A stretch of 64,000 nt of DNA from the NCBI RefSeq assembly GCF_900111795.1, contig NZ_FOJQ01000005.1:1-64000 (forward strand). Reading direction: 5' to 3'. Positions 44,982 to 53,978 of the stretch are shown here, piece after piece (within the stretch, counting starts at the first letter, position 1; each line of letters opens with the position of its first letter). A program made the position numbers and the translations under genes. Below the pieces are notes generated by a model. The model did not search any database and was not told the origin of the DNA. It was given only the letters and a program-made list of their open reading frames with translations. Origin of the DNA: Anoxybacillus pushchinoensis. Its GTDB lineage: Bacteria > Bacillota > Bacilli > Bacillales > Anoxybacillaceae.

Positions 44982-46051
44982 TATGTCAAAATGGGGATAT
45001 TCATTTTCTTCTGTTGAACCATCACTTGAAACGCGCTCCCGATGTCGCTCATCACTAACGAACGAATCGCACGGTTATACCGACTTTTCTCTGAAAATGG
45101 ATCCGGATCATCATGATCGATCAATTGATTAAAAATGCCTGCCTTTAATAAAAACTCATCTTGGCGCCATAAATGCGTAAATGTCCAACCAACTTGTTCT
45201 CCGTAAAACCGCAAAGCATCCCACTGAACATGCGTCGTTATATCCATGTCTCCTGGATAGCGAAGTGGGTCGTTGATGAGCTGATGGTGATAATACCCTC
45301 GTAAACTTCCTTGTCTCCTTAAAGGATGTTTCCACTCCTCATCTGTATACCCGTAATCAACCGTAAAAATGATCGCTCGTTCGATCGCATCATTTAACTG
45401 AAAAATAAACGTTTTCATCGCTAATGGAACTTCAAAACGCTGTCCATCGACAAGATCGATGTTTCGTTCGGCTAAATATTGAGCAATTTCTTCATTTTCA
45501 AGCGGGGCGTATTGTTCAACAAGCTTATCGCCTTCTACCGCCACAAAACATTCATATATTTGTCCATTTCGCTTCTCAACGACGTGAACAGGAAACGCAT
45601 CAAACAATTCGTTACTAAACACAATCCCGGAAAAAGAAGACGGCAGCTCTGTTAGATTGGAAACGATATGTACGTGATCGGCGAATGAAGCGAGCATTTC
45701 TACTTGTTTTTCGCAATGATACGGACTCGCCTCTACAATCGTATAACGACCGTTAGAAAACGTTTTAGGCGACTGGCGCTGCCATTGATCTAACACCGCA
45801 TAAGCGAATCGTCCTGTTCCTCCACCTATTTCGCATACATGTGGCGGAACGTCATACGTTTCTATCAAACGAATAAACAAATTGGCAAATACATGTCCGA
45901 TGACATTCGCTACGTTGCTCGTCGTAATAAAATCTCCTGCACGACCAATTTTTTCTCTTTTTTTCATGTAATATCCGTACTGTTCATCATACAATACGAG
46001 TTCCATATATTGTGCATAAGATAAACGTTTATGCTTCATTTTTTCTAACAT
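44981..46051 (-). CDS. MidA/NDUFAF7-family SAM-dependent methyltransferase
   Basis: About 356 residues, COG1565 / DUF185. GDFITTSNVANVIGHVFA and the SAM loop VCEIGGGTGRFA are visible. Mitochondrial homologues methylate an arginine of a complex I subunit; the bacterial substrate is not known. The frame reaches a GTG at 46063, but the AAAGGGTG site fits the ATG at 46051. It lies between yqgY and yqgX. Confidence 0.85.
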   Translation of the reverse strand: MLEKMKHKRLSYAQYMELVLYDEQYGYYMKKREKIGRAGDFITTSNVANVIGHVFANLFIRLIETYDVPPHVCEIGGGTGRFAYAVLDQWQRQSPKTFSNGRYTIVEASPYHCEKQVEMLASFADHVHIVSNLTELPSSFSGIVFSNELFDAFPVHVVEKRNGQIYECFVAVEGDKLVEQYAPLENEEIAQYLAERNIDLVDGQRFEVPLAMKTFIFQLNDAIERAIIFTVDYGYTDEEWKHPLRRQGSLRGYYHHQLINDPLRYPGDMDITTHVQWDALRFYGEQVGWTFTHLWRQDEFLLKAGIFNQLIDHDDPDPFSEKSRYNRAIRSLVMSDIGSAFQVMVQQKKMNIPILT

Positions 46052-46070
46052 TTTTATTCGCACCCTTTTT

Positions 46071-46104
46071 CACTATTGACATAGTGTTAAATTTGTTATA
46101 TTGT
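46071..46104 (+). promoter_or_regulatory. Promoter and operator-like palindrome of the candidate small RNA
   Basis: TTGACA (46076-46081) is followed by TATATT (15-bp spacing) or TATTGT (17-bp spacing). A perfect palindrome CACTAT-TGAC-ATAGTG (46071-46086) overlaps the -35 box, so a repressor bound there would block transcription. It lies just upstream of the start of the divergent methyltransferase gene. Confidence 0.5.
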
Positions 46105-46109
46105 TAATT

Positions 46110-46191
46110 TAGTAGCTTAACTATATCCCCTCCCATTATAGGAATAAAACATCCCCCAAATCCCTTCTTTGTACAGAGAAGGGATTTTTTT
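46110..46191 (+). ncRNA. Candidate small RNA, C-rich, about 80 nt
   Basis: Between two minus-strand genes lies a plus-strand unit with a TTGACA promoter and a strong intrinsic terminator: an 11-bp stem AAATCCCTTCT / AGAAGGGATTT (46158-46187) and seven T on the plus side only. The single-stranded part has C-rich stretches ATCCCCTCCC and CATCCCCCAAATCCC, able to pair with G-rich ribosome sites, as in RoxS/RsaE- or FsrA-type RNAs. It contains no open frame with a ribosome site. Identity with a known family was not established. Confidence 0.5.
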
Positions 46192-46192
46192 C

Positions 46193-46825
46193 TTAAAATC
46201 TATTTAAAAATGGATTTGTATCCATCTCCGCTCCAATTGTTGTTTCTGGACCATGTCCGCACAACACAACTGTTTCTTCTGGAAGAACAAGAAGATGACG
46301 GTGAATACTTTGTAACAATTGTTCATAATCTCCTCCAGGTAAATCTGTGCGACCAATACTTCCTAAAAACAGCACATCTCCAGATACGACTGCATGAGCT
46401 TTTTCCACATAATATGATACGCTTCCTGGCGAATGTCCCGGCGTTTCAAACACTTGAAGAGAAAAAGCACCAATTGTCAACGTTTGCTCTCCTTCAAGCA
46501 ATACGTCCGCTTCGTTTACAGTAATTGCTTCTCTCATAAACAATAAGGAGCCGTTTTTCATCGGATCTGTTAACCAATGTTGCTCTTGCTTATGTACATA
46601 TACAGGAATAGACCATCGCTTTCTTATGTCATCTACCGCTCCAATATGATCAAAATGAGCATGTGTAAGTAAAACAGCTAGAGGTGTCCAACCATTTGCA
46701 GTAATATACTCAATGAGTTTTTCCCCCTCGTCACCTGGATCAAAAACTAAGCATGTTTGATCTTCATGAACGAGCACATACGCATTCGTTTGTAACGGCC
46801 CTAATGGGATTCGGTTCCATTTCAT
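46193..46825 (-). CDS. yqgX: Metallo-beta-lactamase-fold hydrolase YqgX
   Basis: A 210-residue glyoxalase II-like protein. The metal-binding THAHFDHIGA motif, TPGHSPGSV, SGDVLF and the C-terminal GHGPET give a complete binuclear centre. The family includes hydroxyacylglutathione- or bacillithiol-type thioesterases; the exact substrate is not known. Position matches B. subtilis yqgX. Confidence 0.9.
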   Translation of the reverse strand: MKWNRIPLGPLQTNAYVLVHEDQTCLVFDPGDEGEKLIEYITANGWTPLAVLLTHAHFDHIGAVDDIRKRWSIPVYVHKQEQHWLTDPMKNGSLLFMREAITVNEADVLLEGEQTLTIGAFSLQVFETPGHSPGSVSYYVEKAHAVVSGDVLFLGSIGRTDLPGGDYEQLLQSIHRHLLVLPEETVVLCGHGPETTIGAEMDTNPFLNRF

Positions 46826-46957
46826 TTTATTTCCTCACCTTTCTCCTATATTCTATTCTCATTGTACACGAACAATATACGTTTTGCACCTCGACAAACG
46901 TAACAAAAACGATTACAATGGAAAAGGAATAATCGGTGTACATAAGGAGGGGAAGTT

Positions 46958-47143
46958 ATGCCGACAGGAGTTATTTTAGTCGTGATTTTCACATTAGTGA
47001 CATTGCTTGCTGCTTACGGCACGATCCGTTCATTACGTGAGAAAAATTTCCTTGGTGTGCTGTTCGGAATCGGAACGGTTGCTGTATTTGGTTGGTTTAC
47101 AATTATGACTGTCATTCATAACGGATATCCAGTTGCCAGTTAA
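46958..47143 (+). CDS. yqgW: DUF2759 small membrane protein (YqgW)
   Basis: A 61-residue protein with two hydrophobic segments (about 4-21 and 31-52). AAGGAGGGG precedes the ATG. Its size, topology and position next to yqgX fit YqgW/DUF2759. Function unknown. Confidence 0.78.
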   Translation: MPTGVILVVIFTLVTLLAAYGTIRSLREKNFLGVLFGIGTVAVFGWFTIMTVIHNGYPVAS

Positions 47144-47174
47144 AAAGACGCCAACATCTATTTGGCGTCTTTTT
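47142..47174. terminator. Bidirectional terminator after yqgW
   Basis: A 13-bp stem AAAAAGACGCCAA / TTGGCGTCTTTTT, A/T runs on both sides. Confidence 0.9.
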
Positions 47175-48042
47175 ATGTTCGGGCAAGAGCAGTCACAAAA
47201 ATGCCAATGCTATCATTGTAAATCGATTGGAACTGGGAAAATGGGAGCGGATTCACCCCCTCACCAAGCTCAATTGTATAACCGCGTCGTTTCCAATTGA
47301 AAATAAACCAATCACGATACCCGGCATGACTGTCAATATAACGAACAGGTGTATAACCGCTCCATTTCGCAAATTCATTTACTTCCTCTTCCGCTTCGAG
47401 TGGTTCGCATTGTTCATATCCCCAATAAATTTCTTTTCCTTGTGTATGAAATGCGAGCACCTTAAAAAAATCACGTTCTTTTGTCAACGTTGCTATCGCT
47501 TGTGCTTCTGGTTCGGTTAACGGAGAAAATCCAGGAAAATCACGCGGTGCGGGTGCTTTTGGAATTTTTCTTTCTTTCTCCACTTCCCATTTCGCAGGAA
47601 ATTGATTGTTTAAATCAACCCCGCGAATATTAGCTTTCCATTGCGAAAAATCATCGTTTCCTTCGTTTATGTGCAACACTTCATCTTCGTAATGTTGTGC
47701 AGCCTTTTTTCCATGTAATACGAGATCAACTCCGTCTGGATTAACCATTGGGACGACTGATAATGTCGTCTTTTTATACAATTGTTGTACATCGTATCCG
47801 AAAAGGTGATTTTTATTCTTTAACGCTTGCACATAATCGTTTACAAATGCCATCACAACTGCTGAGGTAATCCATTCGTTCGCATGAAACGACGCATTCA
47901 TATGCACATACGTTTCACCTTCACCAATTTGCAATTCAACAATCGGCTTGTTTAGCACACTTTGTCCGATCTCATGTACGCGCACGATCGAATGACTTCG
48001 CAATTCGTCGACATCCTTCATCAACATTGAAAAATCGTACAT
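47173..48042 (-). CDS. yqgT: M14-family gamma-D-glutamyl-meso-diaminopimelate peptidase (YqgT-like)
   Basis: A 289-residue zinc carboxypeptidase-fold enzyme. Zinc ligands lie in SFHANEW (H-x-x-E) and LAFHTQG; the catalytic Glu is in GYTIELGEG. The family cuts gamma-D-Glu-diaminopimelate bonds in peptidoglycan peptides. B. subtilis YqgT and ENP I carry N-terminal LysM domains, but this protein has neither LysM nor signal peptide, so it probably acts in the cytoplasm (peptide recycling) or mother cell. Confidence 0.85.
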   Translation of the reverse strand: MYDFSMLMKDVDELRSHSIVRVHEIGQSVLNKPIVELQIGEGETYVHMNASFHANEWITSAVVMAFVNDYVQALKNKNHLFGYDVQQLYKKTTLSVVPMVNPDGVDLVLHGKKAAQHYEDEVLHINEGNDDFSQWKANIRGVDLNNQFPAKWEVEKERKIPKAPAPRDFPGFSPLTEPEAQAIATLTKERDFFKVLAFHTQGKEIYWGYEQCEPLEAEEEVNEFAKWSGYTPVRYIDSHAGYRDWFIFNWKRRGYTIELGEGVNPLPFSQFQSIYNDSIGIFVTALART

Positions 48043-48096
48043 TGCCTTCCCCCCCCTCGCTTTATTGTATGAAATGAAAAATTGTCCATATGTATA

Positions 48097-48130
48097 CGAA
48101 AAAAGCTAGCCCTTGTAATAGGGCTAGCTC
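48097..48130 (-). terminator. Terminator of the LTA synthase gene
   Basis: AGCTAGCCCT (48104-48113) pairs with AGGGCTAGCT (48120-48129), followed on the minus strand by T6. Confidence 0.88.
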
Positions 48131-49991
48131 ATTGTCTATTTTCTTGCTGCCTATTGTAAAAACGCAACAAGTCGCCGTATACGATTTTGTCGGAGTACTC
48201 AAGTTCTTGACGCGCTTTTTCCATATACGGTTCGCAATGGGAAGCATCGATTTCCATTCCTGTTTTTTTATCATAACAAGTGTTTTTTGTATATACATAA
48301 TCTTTTGTCACAAAGCTTCCATCACGAAGAACAACAAAGTCGAGCTTATCTTTTGAGAATAAGTCTGCACCAAAATGAATTTGATTGCTTGTATCAATGC
48401 CTAATAGATGGAGCAACGTTGGCTTCACATCAATTTGTCCAGACACTTTTGAAATCACTTTCGGTTGTTTGTCCGTCACACCTGGAATATGAATAATGAA
48501 CGGAACACGTTGCAATTGAACTTGGTCAAACGGTGTAATTTCATCCTTACCTAAATATTGAGCCATGGCTCTATTATGATTTTCTGAGATACCATAATGA
48601 TCTCCGTACATAATGATAATGGAATTTTCATACAACCCTTCTTCTTTTAGTCGCTCAATAAATACTTTGAGCGCCTCATCCATATATCGAACCGTTGGGA
48701 AATAGCGGTTTAACGTCCGGCTATTCGACGTGTACTCTGGAACCATCTTATCTTCTTCCCCTAGTTCAAATGGGAAGTGGTTCGTCAACGTAATAAACTT
48801 TGTATAAAAAGGCTGTGGCAACGTTTTTAAATGTTGCACAGATTGTTCAAAAAATGGAATATCTTTCAATCCCCAACCAACTGAATTTTCTTCCGTGATG
48901 TCATAGTCAGTCATCGAGAAAAAGCGATCGTATTTCATAGACTGATACATAACATCACGGTTCCAAAAGCTTTTATTGTTAGCATGGAAAACGGCCGAGT
49001 AATAGCCGTAGTTTTTCAATATTTCTGGCGTTGCGTTGTACTCATTTGTCGCATGCGTGAAAAACACCGCACCACGACCGAGCGGATATAATGAGTTTTC
49101 AATTAAAAACTCAGCATCAGATGTTTTTCCTTGCCCTGTTTGATGATAAAACTGATCAAAGTAATAGCTTTGTTTAATAAACTCGTTTAAAAACGGAGTA
49201 ATTTCCTGCCCCTCCACCGTATTGTTGATGACAAAGCTTTGCAACGATTCCATCGAAACAATAATGACATTGCGACCTTTAGCAATGCCAAACAACTGTT
49301 CATTTGGCTCCTTTTCGTTTGCGTTAATATAGTTTTGAATATCTGCTAGTTCACTGCTATCTGCTAACGCGCGCTGGGCTTTTGAACGCGACTGCAAAAT
49401 AATGTCGTACACATGGTAGTTATATATACCTAAGTTTTTAATTAACATTTCACGGTCGAACGTGCGCGTCAATAATTGTGGGCGTTCTGTTTCTGCTAAT
49501 CCTAGATTGACAAAACCAAGCGCTAATGTAGTAACAAAGTATGCCAAGCAAAAGCGTTTTGTAGCCGGTACATAGTGAGTAAGTGATACTTTTTTACGAA
49601 CCATCCAGCCAAGTAAAATGACATCCAAGAAAAAGAAAACATCAGAAAAACGCATTAACTCAAAAATACTGTTCCCTAAATCTCCCATGTTACTCGTTTG
49701 AAACAACACAGGGATAGTAATAAAGTCACTAAAAAAGCGATAAAACATGACGTTCGCGTACAAAATAAACGAGATAATAAAACTTGCTATAACAATGTAG
49801 CGATTTCGGCGTTTTTCGCTCATAAATAATGCAAAACCAAAAACAAACAATAAGAAAGTCAATGGGCTAATAAATAAAATGAACTCCTGCTTCCATGACT
49901 CAATTTTTATATCAAAGCTATTTTTATAGACTAAATACGTTTTTAACCATAAAAGCAATACCGCTAAAAGAACAAAACGGTAATTTTTCAT
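48129..49991 (-). CDS. yqgS: Lipoteichoic acid synthase family protein (YqgS)
   Basis: A 620-residue protein with five N-terminal membrane helices (within about 1-190) and an extracellular sulfatase-like domain. The nucleophile Thr is in [12 protein letters not shown], and metal-site motifs [21 protein letters not shown] and IMYGDHYG are present. It polymerises or primes glycerol phosphate from phosphatidylglycerol. AAGGAGGG precedes ATG 49991; a longer reading frame lacks support. Position matches yqgS of B. subtilis. Confidence 0.93.
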   Translation of the reverse strand: MKNYRFVLLAVLLLWLKTYLVYKNSFDIKIESWKQEFILFISPLTFLLFVFGFALFMSEKRRNRYIVIASFIISFILYANVMFYRFFSDFITIPVLFQTSNMGDLGNSIFELMRFSDVFFFLDVILLGWMVRKKVSLTHYVPATKRFCLAYFVTTLALGFVNLGLAETERPQLLTRTFDREMLIKNLGIYNYHVYDIILQSRSKAQRALADSSELADIQNYINANEKEPNEQLFGIAKGRNVIIVSMESLQSFVINNTVEGQEITPFLNEFIKQSYYFDQFYHQTGQGKTSDAEFLIENSLYPLGRGAVFFTHATNEYNATPEILKNYGYYSAVFHANNKSFWNRDVMYQSMKYDRFFSMTDYDITEENSVGWGLKDIPFFEQSVQHLKTLPQPFYTKFITLTNHFPFELGEEDKMVPEYTSNSRTLNRYFPTVRYMDEALKVFIERLKEEGLYENSIIIMYGDHYGISENHNRAMAQYLGKDEITPFDQVQLQRVPFIIHIPGVTDKQPKVISKVSGQIDVKPTLLHLLGIDTSNQIHFGADLFSKDKLDFVVLRDGSFVTKDYVYTKNTCYDKKTGMEIDASHCEPYMEKARQELEYSDKIVYGDLLRFYNRQQENRQ

Positions 49992-50231
49992 ACTCTCCCT
50001 CCTTCGATTCCTCATACATCCGATGCTTATTCTGAGCTGCACAGGGCATATACGTTTTTTTACATTTTTTTATCTATCTTAACCAAAGACAATATTAATA
50101 CTTTCTTAACAAAAAAGCAACTGTTATATCAAACTATAAACAGTATAATGGACGGATGCTCTATTCACATATGACTTTTTTACACCTTTCCTTATAAAAA
50201 TGCAAGACATTTTTAGCGACAAATTTTCGAC

Positions 50232-50262
50232 AAAAAAGCAGACGATTATCTCGTCTGCTTTT
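50232..50262 (-). terminator. Terminator of glcK
   Basis: A perfect 12-bp stem AAAAGCAGACGA / TCGTCTGCTTTT with a 5-nt loop and T-run on the minus strand, overlapping the glcK stop. Confidence 0.88.
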
Positions 50263-51226
50263 ACGCCATATTTGTTTTCACTAACCAAGCGCCACCTATC
50301 ACCCCGGCATCGTTTCCAAGCGTTGCGATCACGATTTCGGCAGCTTCAGCTACACGAGGAAACGCAAATCGTTTGAAATGATGAGCAACCGCTTGCGCTA
50401 ATACATCCCCTGCCTTCGATACGCCGCCACCAATAACAATTTTTTCAGGATTCAAGCCGTTCGCCAAATGGGCTAACGCTAAACCGAGATGAAATGTCAC
50501 TTCATCAACAATTTGTTGCGCCAATGCATCATTTTCTTTCACTGCATCAAACACGTCCTTTGCCGTAACGGCTCCTGCTTCATTCCAAACATGACGCAAG
50601 CGGCTCGGCTCGTCCGTTTGTTGCAAGCGCTCTGTCGCAATACGGGCAATACCTGTTGCCGAAGCAATCGTCTCTAAACATCCTGTTTTCCCGCAGTTGC
50701 AAGGAGCCCCGCCTTCTGGAATCGAAGTGATATGGCCAATTTCACCGCCAGCACCATTTGTCCCATGAACGATTTGACCGTTTACGATAATGCCTCCACC
50801 AACACCGGTGCCAAGCGTGACAAGAATTAAGTTTTTCGCGCCATCGCCCGCTCCTTTCCACATTTCTCCGATTGCAGCAATGTTTGCATCATTATCAACA
50901 ACGACAGGAAGCCCTGTTTCCACTTCCAAACGGTTTTTTAGAGGGAAGTTTTTCCACCCTAAGTTTACAGCTTCATAAATGTCTCCTGTCGCCATGTTGA
51001 CCGGCCCTGGCGCACCAATTCCAATACCGATGAGGCGCTCTTTTGATTCATCTAGTTCGCGTAATTTTTCGTCGATCGCTTTCGCAATATGCGTCGTGAT
51101 GTATTTTCCGTTTTCTGATTTATCGGTAGGTATTTCCCATTTACAAATGATTTCCCCATATATACTGACGAATGCTAATTTGACCGTCGTTCCACCTAAA
51201 TCTACACCTACTAACCATTGTTCCAT
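50261..51226 (-). CDS. glcK: ROK-family glucokinase
   Basis: A 321-residue kinase. The phosphate loop [10 protein letters not shown], the catalytic Asp in [10 protein letters not shown], and the ROK zinc site with CNCGKTGC are all present. It phosphorylates glucose with ATP. It overlaps yqgQ by 16 bp and is followed by a terminator. Confidence 0.95.
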   Translation of the reverse strand: MEQWLVGVDLGGTTVKLAFVSIYGEIICKWEIPTDKSENGKYITTHIAKAIDEKLRELDESKERLIGIGIGAPGPVNMATGDIYEAVNLGWKNFPLKNRLEVETGLPVVVDNDANIAAIGEMWKGAGDGAKNLILVTLGTGVGGGIIVNGQIVHGTNGAGGEIGHITSIPEGGAPCNCGKTGCLETIASATGIARIATERLQQTDEPSRLRHVWNEAGAVTAKDVFDAVKENDALAQQIVDEVTFHLGLALAHLANGLNPEKIVIGGGVSKAGDVLAQAVAHHFKRFAFPRVAEAAEIVIATLGNDAGVIGGAWLVKTNMA

Positions 51227-51444
51227 TGTTCCTTCATCCCTTTTTCTCTTTTTTCTCGTTCAATTTGTGCTTCGTGACGCAAAATAAGAAGTGCCATTTG
51301 ATAATCTTTCACATCGATCAGTTGCGCCTGAAATAGCTCTTTTACTTCTTCTTCCATTAACTCTAAATCAGCGAGACGATCACCAACATAAATTATCGTC
51401 CCGTATGTTTTTAACAACTGTTGCACATCATATACAGATTTCAT
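51211..51444 (-). CDS. yqgQ: YqgQ (DUF910)
   Basis: A 77-residue helical protein with [21 protein letters not shown], the DUF910 signature. Structures of this family suggest a nucleic-acid-binding three-helix fold; the role is unknown. The AGGTGA site precedes ATG 51444. Its translation is coupled to glcK, and the pair is conserved in Bacillales. Confidence 0.88.
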   Translation of the reverse strand: MKSVYDVQQLLKTYGTIIYVGDRLADLELMEEEVKELFQAQLIDVKDYQMALLILRHEAQIEREKREKGMKEQWNNG

Positions 51445-51551
51445 TTTTTTCACCTGTGTATAAGCGTTTTCAACCGACATATTTTAAATGTATAAAGAAA
51501 ACGAACAGGCGTCAAGAACCGATCCGTGACTTTGCGGAATTTTTCACATTT

Positions 51552-53006
51552 TTACCGATCTGGATCTTTCGGATGCAGTACAGTCGGACGACGATTTTTT
51601 AATGGAATCGGGGAGCGTATGAGCACATCGCGCATTCCGCGATATGAAAACGGGATAAATGGCCATAAATATGGCACACCGAACGATTGCATGCGCGCAA
51701 GCATCACAAGCCATATCGTAATACCAACTACATATCCAACAACTCCAAATAACGCAGTGACGATGAGCAAAGCAAGACGAACGAGCCGATTAGCTAATCC
51801 GAGTTCATAACTTGGTGTCGCAAACGTTCCAATCGTCGCCATAGCAAAATATAAAATCACTTCGTTTGAAAATAAACCGACTTCTACTGCGATTCCCCCG
51901 ATCATTAGCGCAGCAACGAGCCCAAGCGCCGTAGCTAAAGCAGATGGGGTATGGATAGCCGCCATGCGCAACATATCTAATCCAAACTCAATGAGCAATA
52001 TTTGACCGAATAACGGAATATTCCCCTCACTTGACTTAGCGACAAATGATAATGCGGGTGGAACGAGCTCTGGATTTTTCATACACATGTACCAAAGTGG
52101 CAATAAAAAAATAGAAAGCCACACTGCAAGAAAGCGAACGAAGCGCAAATACGCGCCAACAATAGGTTTATTTCTATATTCCTCTGCGTGTTGTAAATGA
52201 TGCCAAAATGTTGTCGGAGCAATTAAAACACTTGGAGAACCGTCGACAAAAATGAGAACATGCCCTTCGTATAAATGAGCAGCTGCCGTATCCGGCCGCT
52301 CTGTATAGCGAACGACAGGGTACGGATTAAGGTGTCTCCCTGAAATAAATTCCTCGACTGTTTTTTCCCCCATCGGCAAACCATCTGTATCAATTTTAGC
52401 TAATGATTGCTTCACTTCCTCGACAATAGCTGAGTCGGCAATATCTTCAATATAGCAAACGCATACATCCGTTTTGGAACGTCGCCCAATTTGCATATAT
52501 TCCATCCGTAACGAACGATCGCGCACACGTCGTCTCGTTAGTGCCGTATTAAAAACAATCGTTTCTACATATCCGTCTCGTGCCCCCCGAACGACACGTT
52601 CCATATCCGGTTCTTGAGGGCCTCGTACAGGGTATGTACGAGCATCGATTAAAATGGCTTTGTTCATTCCGTCTACAAAGAGCGCTGTCGGGCCTGCAAG
52701 CACTCCATCAATAATCCGTTCAAAATCATCCGTTTGATCCAATTCCACATATGGAAGATGCGTTCTTAATAATTTATCTAATGGTTGTTCATCTAACACA
52801 CCGTTCGGCAATTCGGACAACAATTTCATTAAATAATGGAGAATATCATCTTTAACAAACCCGTCAATCATAAATAACGCCATGTCTTTTCCTGCATAAT
52901 GCACATCTAAATAAATGACGTCAAAGCTTTTCTCAACGCCAAGTTTTGTTTTCATATATGCTACGTTTTCCGAAAGACGCGAAGATACTCGTTTCATTGC
53001 AATCAC
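51552..53006 (-). CDS. GerA-family spore germination protein (SpoVAF-like)
   Basis: A 484-residue protein of the germinant receptor A-subunit family. A large soluble N-terminal part (about 1-285) includes YTERPDTAAAHLYEGHVLIFVDGSPSVLIAPTTFW-type family motifs (read in pieces). About five membrane helices and a PFSYRGMRD tail follow. No B- and C-subunit genes stand beside it, which makes it more like SpoVAF or an orphan A-subunit than a full receptor. It is inserted between yqgQ and yqgP compared with B. subtilis. Confidence 0.82.
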   Translation of the reverse strand: MIAMKRVSSRLSENVAYMKTKLGVEKSFDVIYLDVHYAGKDMALFMIDGFVKDDILHYLMKLLSELPNGVLDEQPLDKLLRTHLPYVELDQTDDFERIIDGVLAGPTALFVDGMNKAILIDARTYPVRGPQEPDMERVVRGARDGYVETIVFNTALTRRRVRDRSLRMEYMQIGRRSKTDVCVCYIEDIADSAIVEEVKQSLAKIDTDGLPMGEKTVEEFISGRHLNPYPVVRYTERPDTAAAHLYEGHVLIFVDGSPSVLIAPTTFWHHLQHAEEYRNKPIVGAYLRFVRFLAVWLSIFLLPLWYMCMKNPELVPPALSFVAKSSEGNIPLFGQILLIEFGLDMLRMAAIHTPSALATALGLVAALMIGGIAVEVGLFSNEVILYFAMATIGTFATPSYELGLANRLVRLALLIVTALFGVVGYVVGITIWLVMLARMQSFGVPYLWPFIPFSYRGMRDVLIRSPIPLKNRRPTVLHPKDPDR

Positions 53007-53117
53007 CTACTTTACATTTACTACCACCCATCTTTGACATATCCATATTCGTTCATACATATTTCGTATAGCATGCACATACATTTTTACAAATGTAAGC
53101 TTGACCGGAGGAATGCG

Positions 53118-53978
53118 ATGAAACGTCTATCATTACTATTTATCTTGTTGTTTGTATTTGTCATCATCGTTCAAATGTTTGAACGACCTGCGCGTGAAAC
53201 GATTATGTTTTTCCCGATTGACCCGACCGTCCGCTTTACGAATGCTCAAACAAAATTATCACTACAGCCAAAAAAGAAAGAAACGCGTTATGTGATCGAC
53301 TGGATTGTCACTTCATCACTTGATCGAACAGCCTACTTGCGCCAAGATATTTCCATGCTTTTCGCGAATGGACGATTAATAGCTACACAATCAAAATGGA
53401 AAGAAAAAGGGAAAAATCTTATTCAACAAAAACATGTTGAACAAAAAGGGAGTCGACTGTTTCAATCGATTTCGTATCATCAAGGAGAATTGCATAATGG
53501 CGATGATATTCGAAGCAGTCAAAAAATGAGCGGGGATTTGTTGTACGTCATTGACTCTTCATTCGCCCCACTTCAATCGTTTCGCAAACCGATAACAAGC
53601 GAACAAAAAACGTGGGCAAATACATTAAATAAACAAACGCAGACGATCGTCAACAAAGCCGCCAAACAGACGAATGACATCCTACAAACAGACGAATATT
53701 ATCATCTATATTTGACCGAACTTGTTCAATATAACGAACAACCATTTATGGATTTAACAACAAATGAAACCGAAATAATGATAGGGAATTTATGGGAAGG
53801 ATTATACAAAAATTATTTTTTAGGTATAAAAAAACAGAACGGTTCGATTGAATCACCAATCGGCAGCACCGTTCCGCTTATTTTAATAAAAAAAGATTAC
53901 AGCAAGCTACTCATTATCACAGAAACAGTAGACGGGGAGCTCGTCGTGTTAAAGCAGCTGCTCGAGTTCACGCAATAG
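53118..53978 (+). CDS. Exported or membrane-anchored protein of unknown function
   Basis: A 286-residue protein with an N-terminal signal anchor (about 4-20) after MKRLSLL and a soluble extracytoplasmic part without cysteines of note. GGAGGAATGCG precedes the ATG at 53118. I do not recognise the family. It is divergent from the GerA-like gene and may share its function, perhaps in sporulation or germination, but this is only inferred from position. Its last 30 bp overlap the end of the convergent rhomboid gene. Confidence 0.65.
   Translation: MKRLSLLFILLFVFVIIVQMFERPARETIMFFPIDPTVRFTNAQTKLSLQPKKKETRYVIDWIVTSSLDRTAYLRQDISMLFANGRLIATQSKWKEKGKNLIQQKHVEQKGSRLFQSISYHQGELHNGDDIRSSQKMSGDLLYVIDSSFAPLQSFRKPITSEQKTWANTLNKQTQTIVNKAAKQTNDILQTDEYYHLYLTELVQYNEQPFMDLTTNETEIMIGNLWEGLYKNYFLGIKKQNGSIESPIGSTVPLILIKKDYSKLLIITETVDGELVVLKQLLEFTQ

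Noticed and set aside
46158-46187. The hairpin as terminator of yqgX
   Set aside because: The T-run is only on the plus side; on the minus strand the stem is followed by GGGGGATG, so it cannot be an intrinsic terminator for yqgX.
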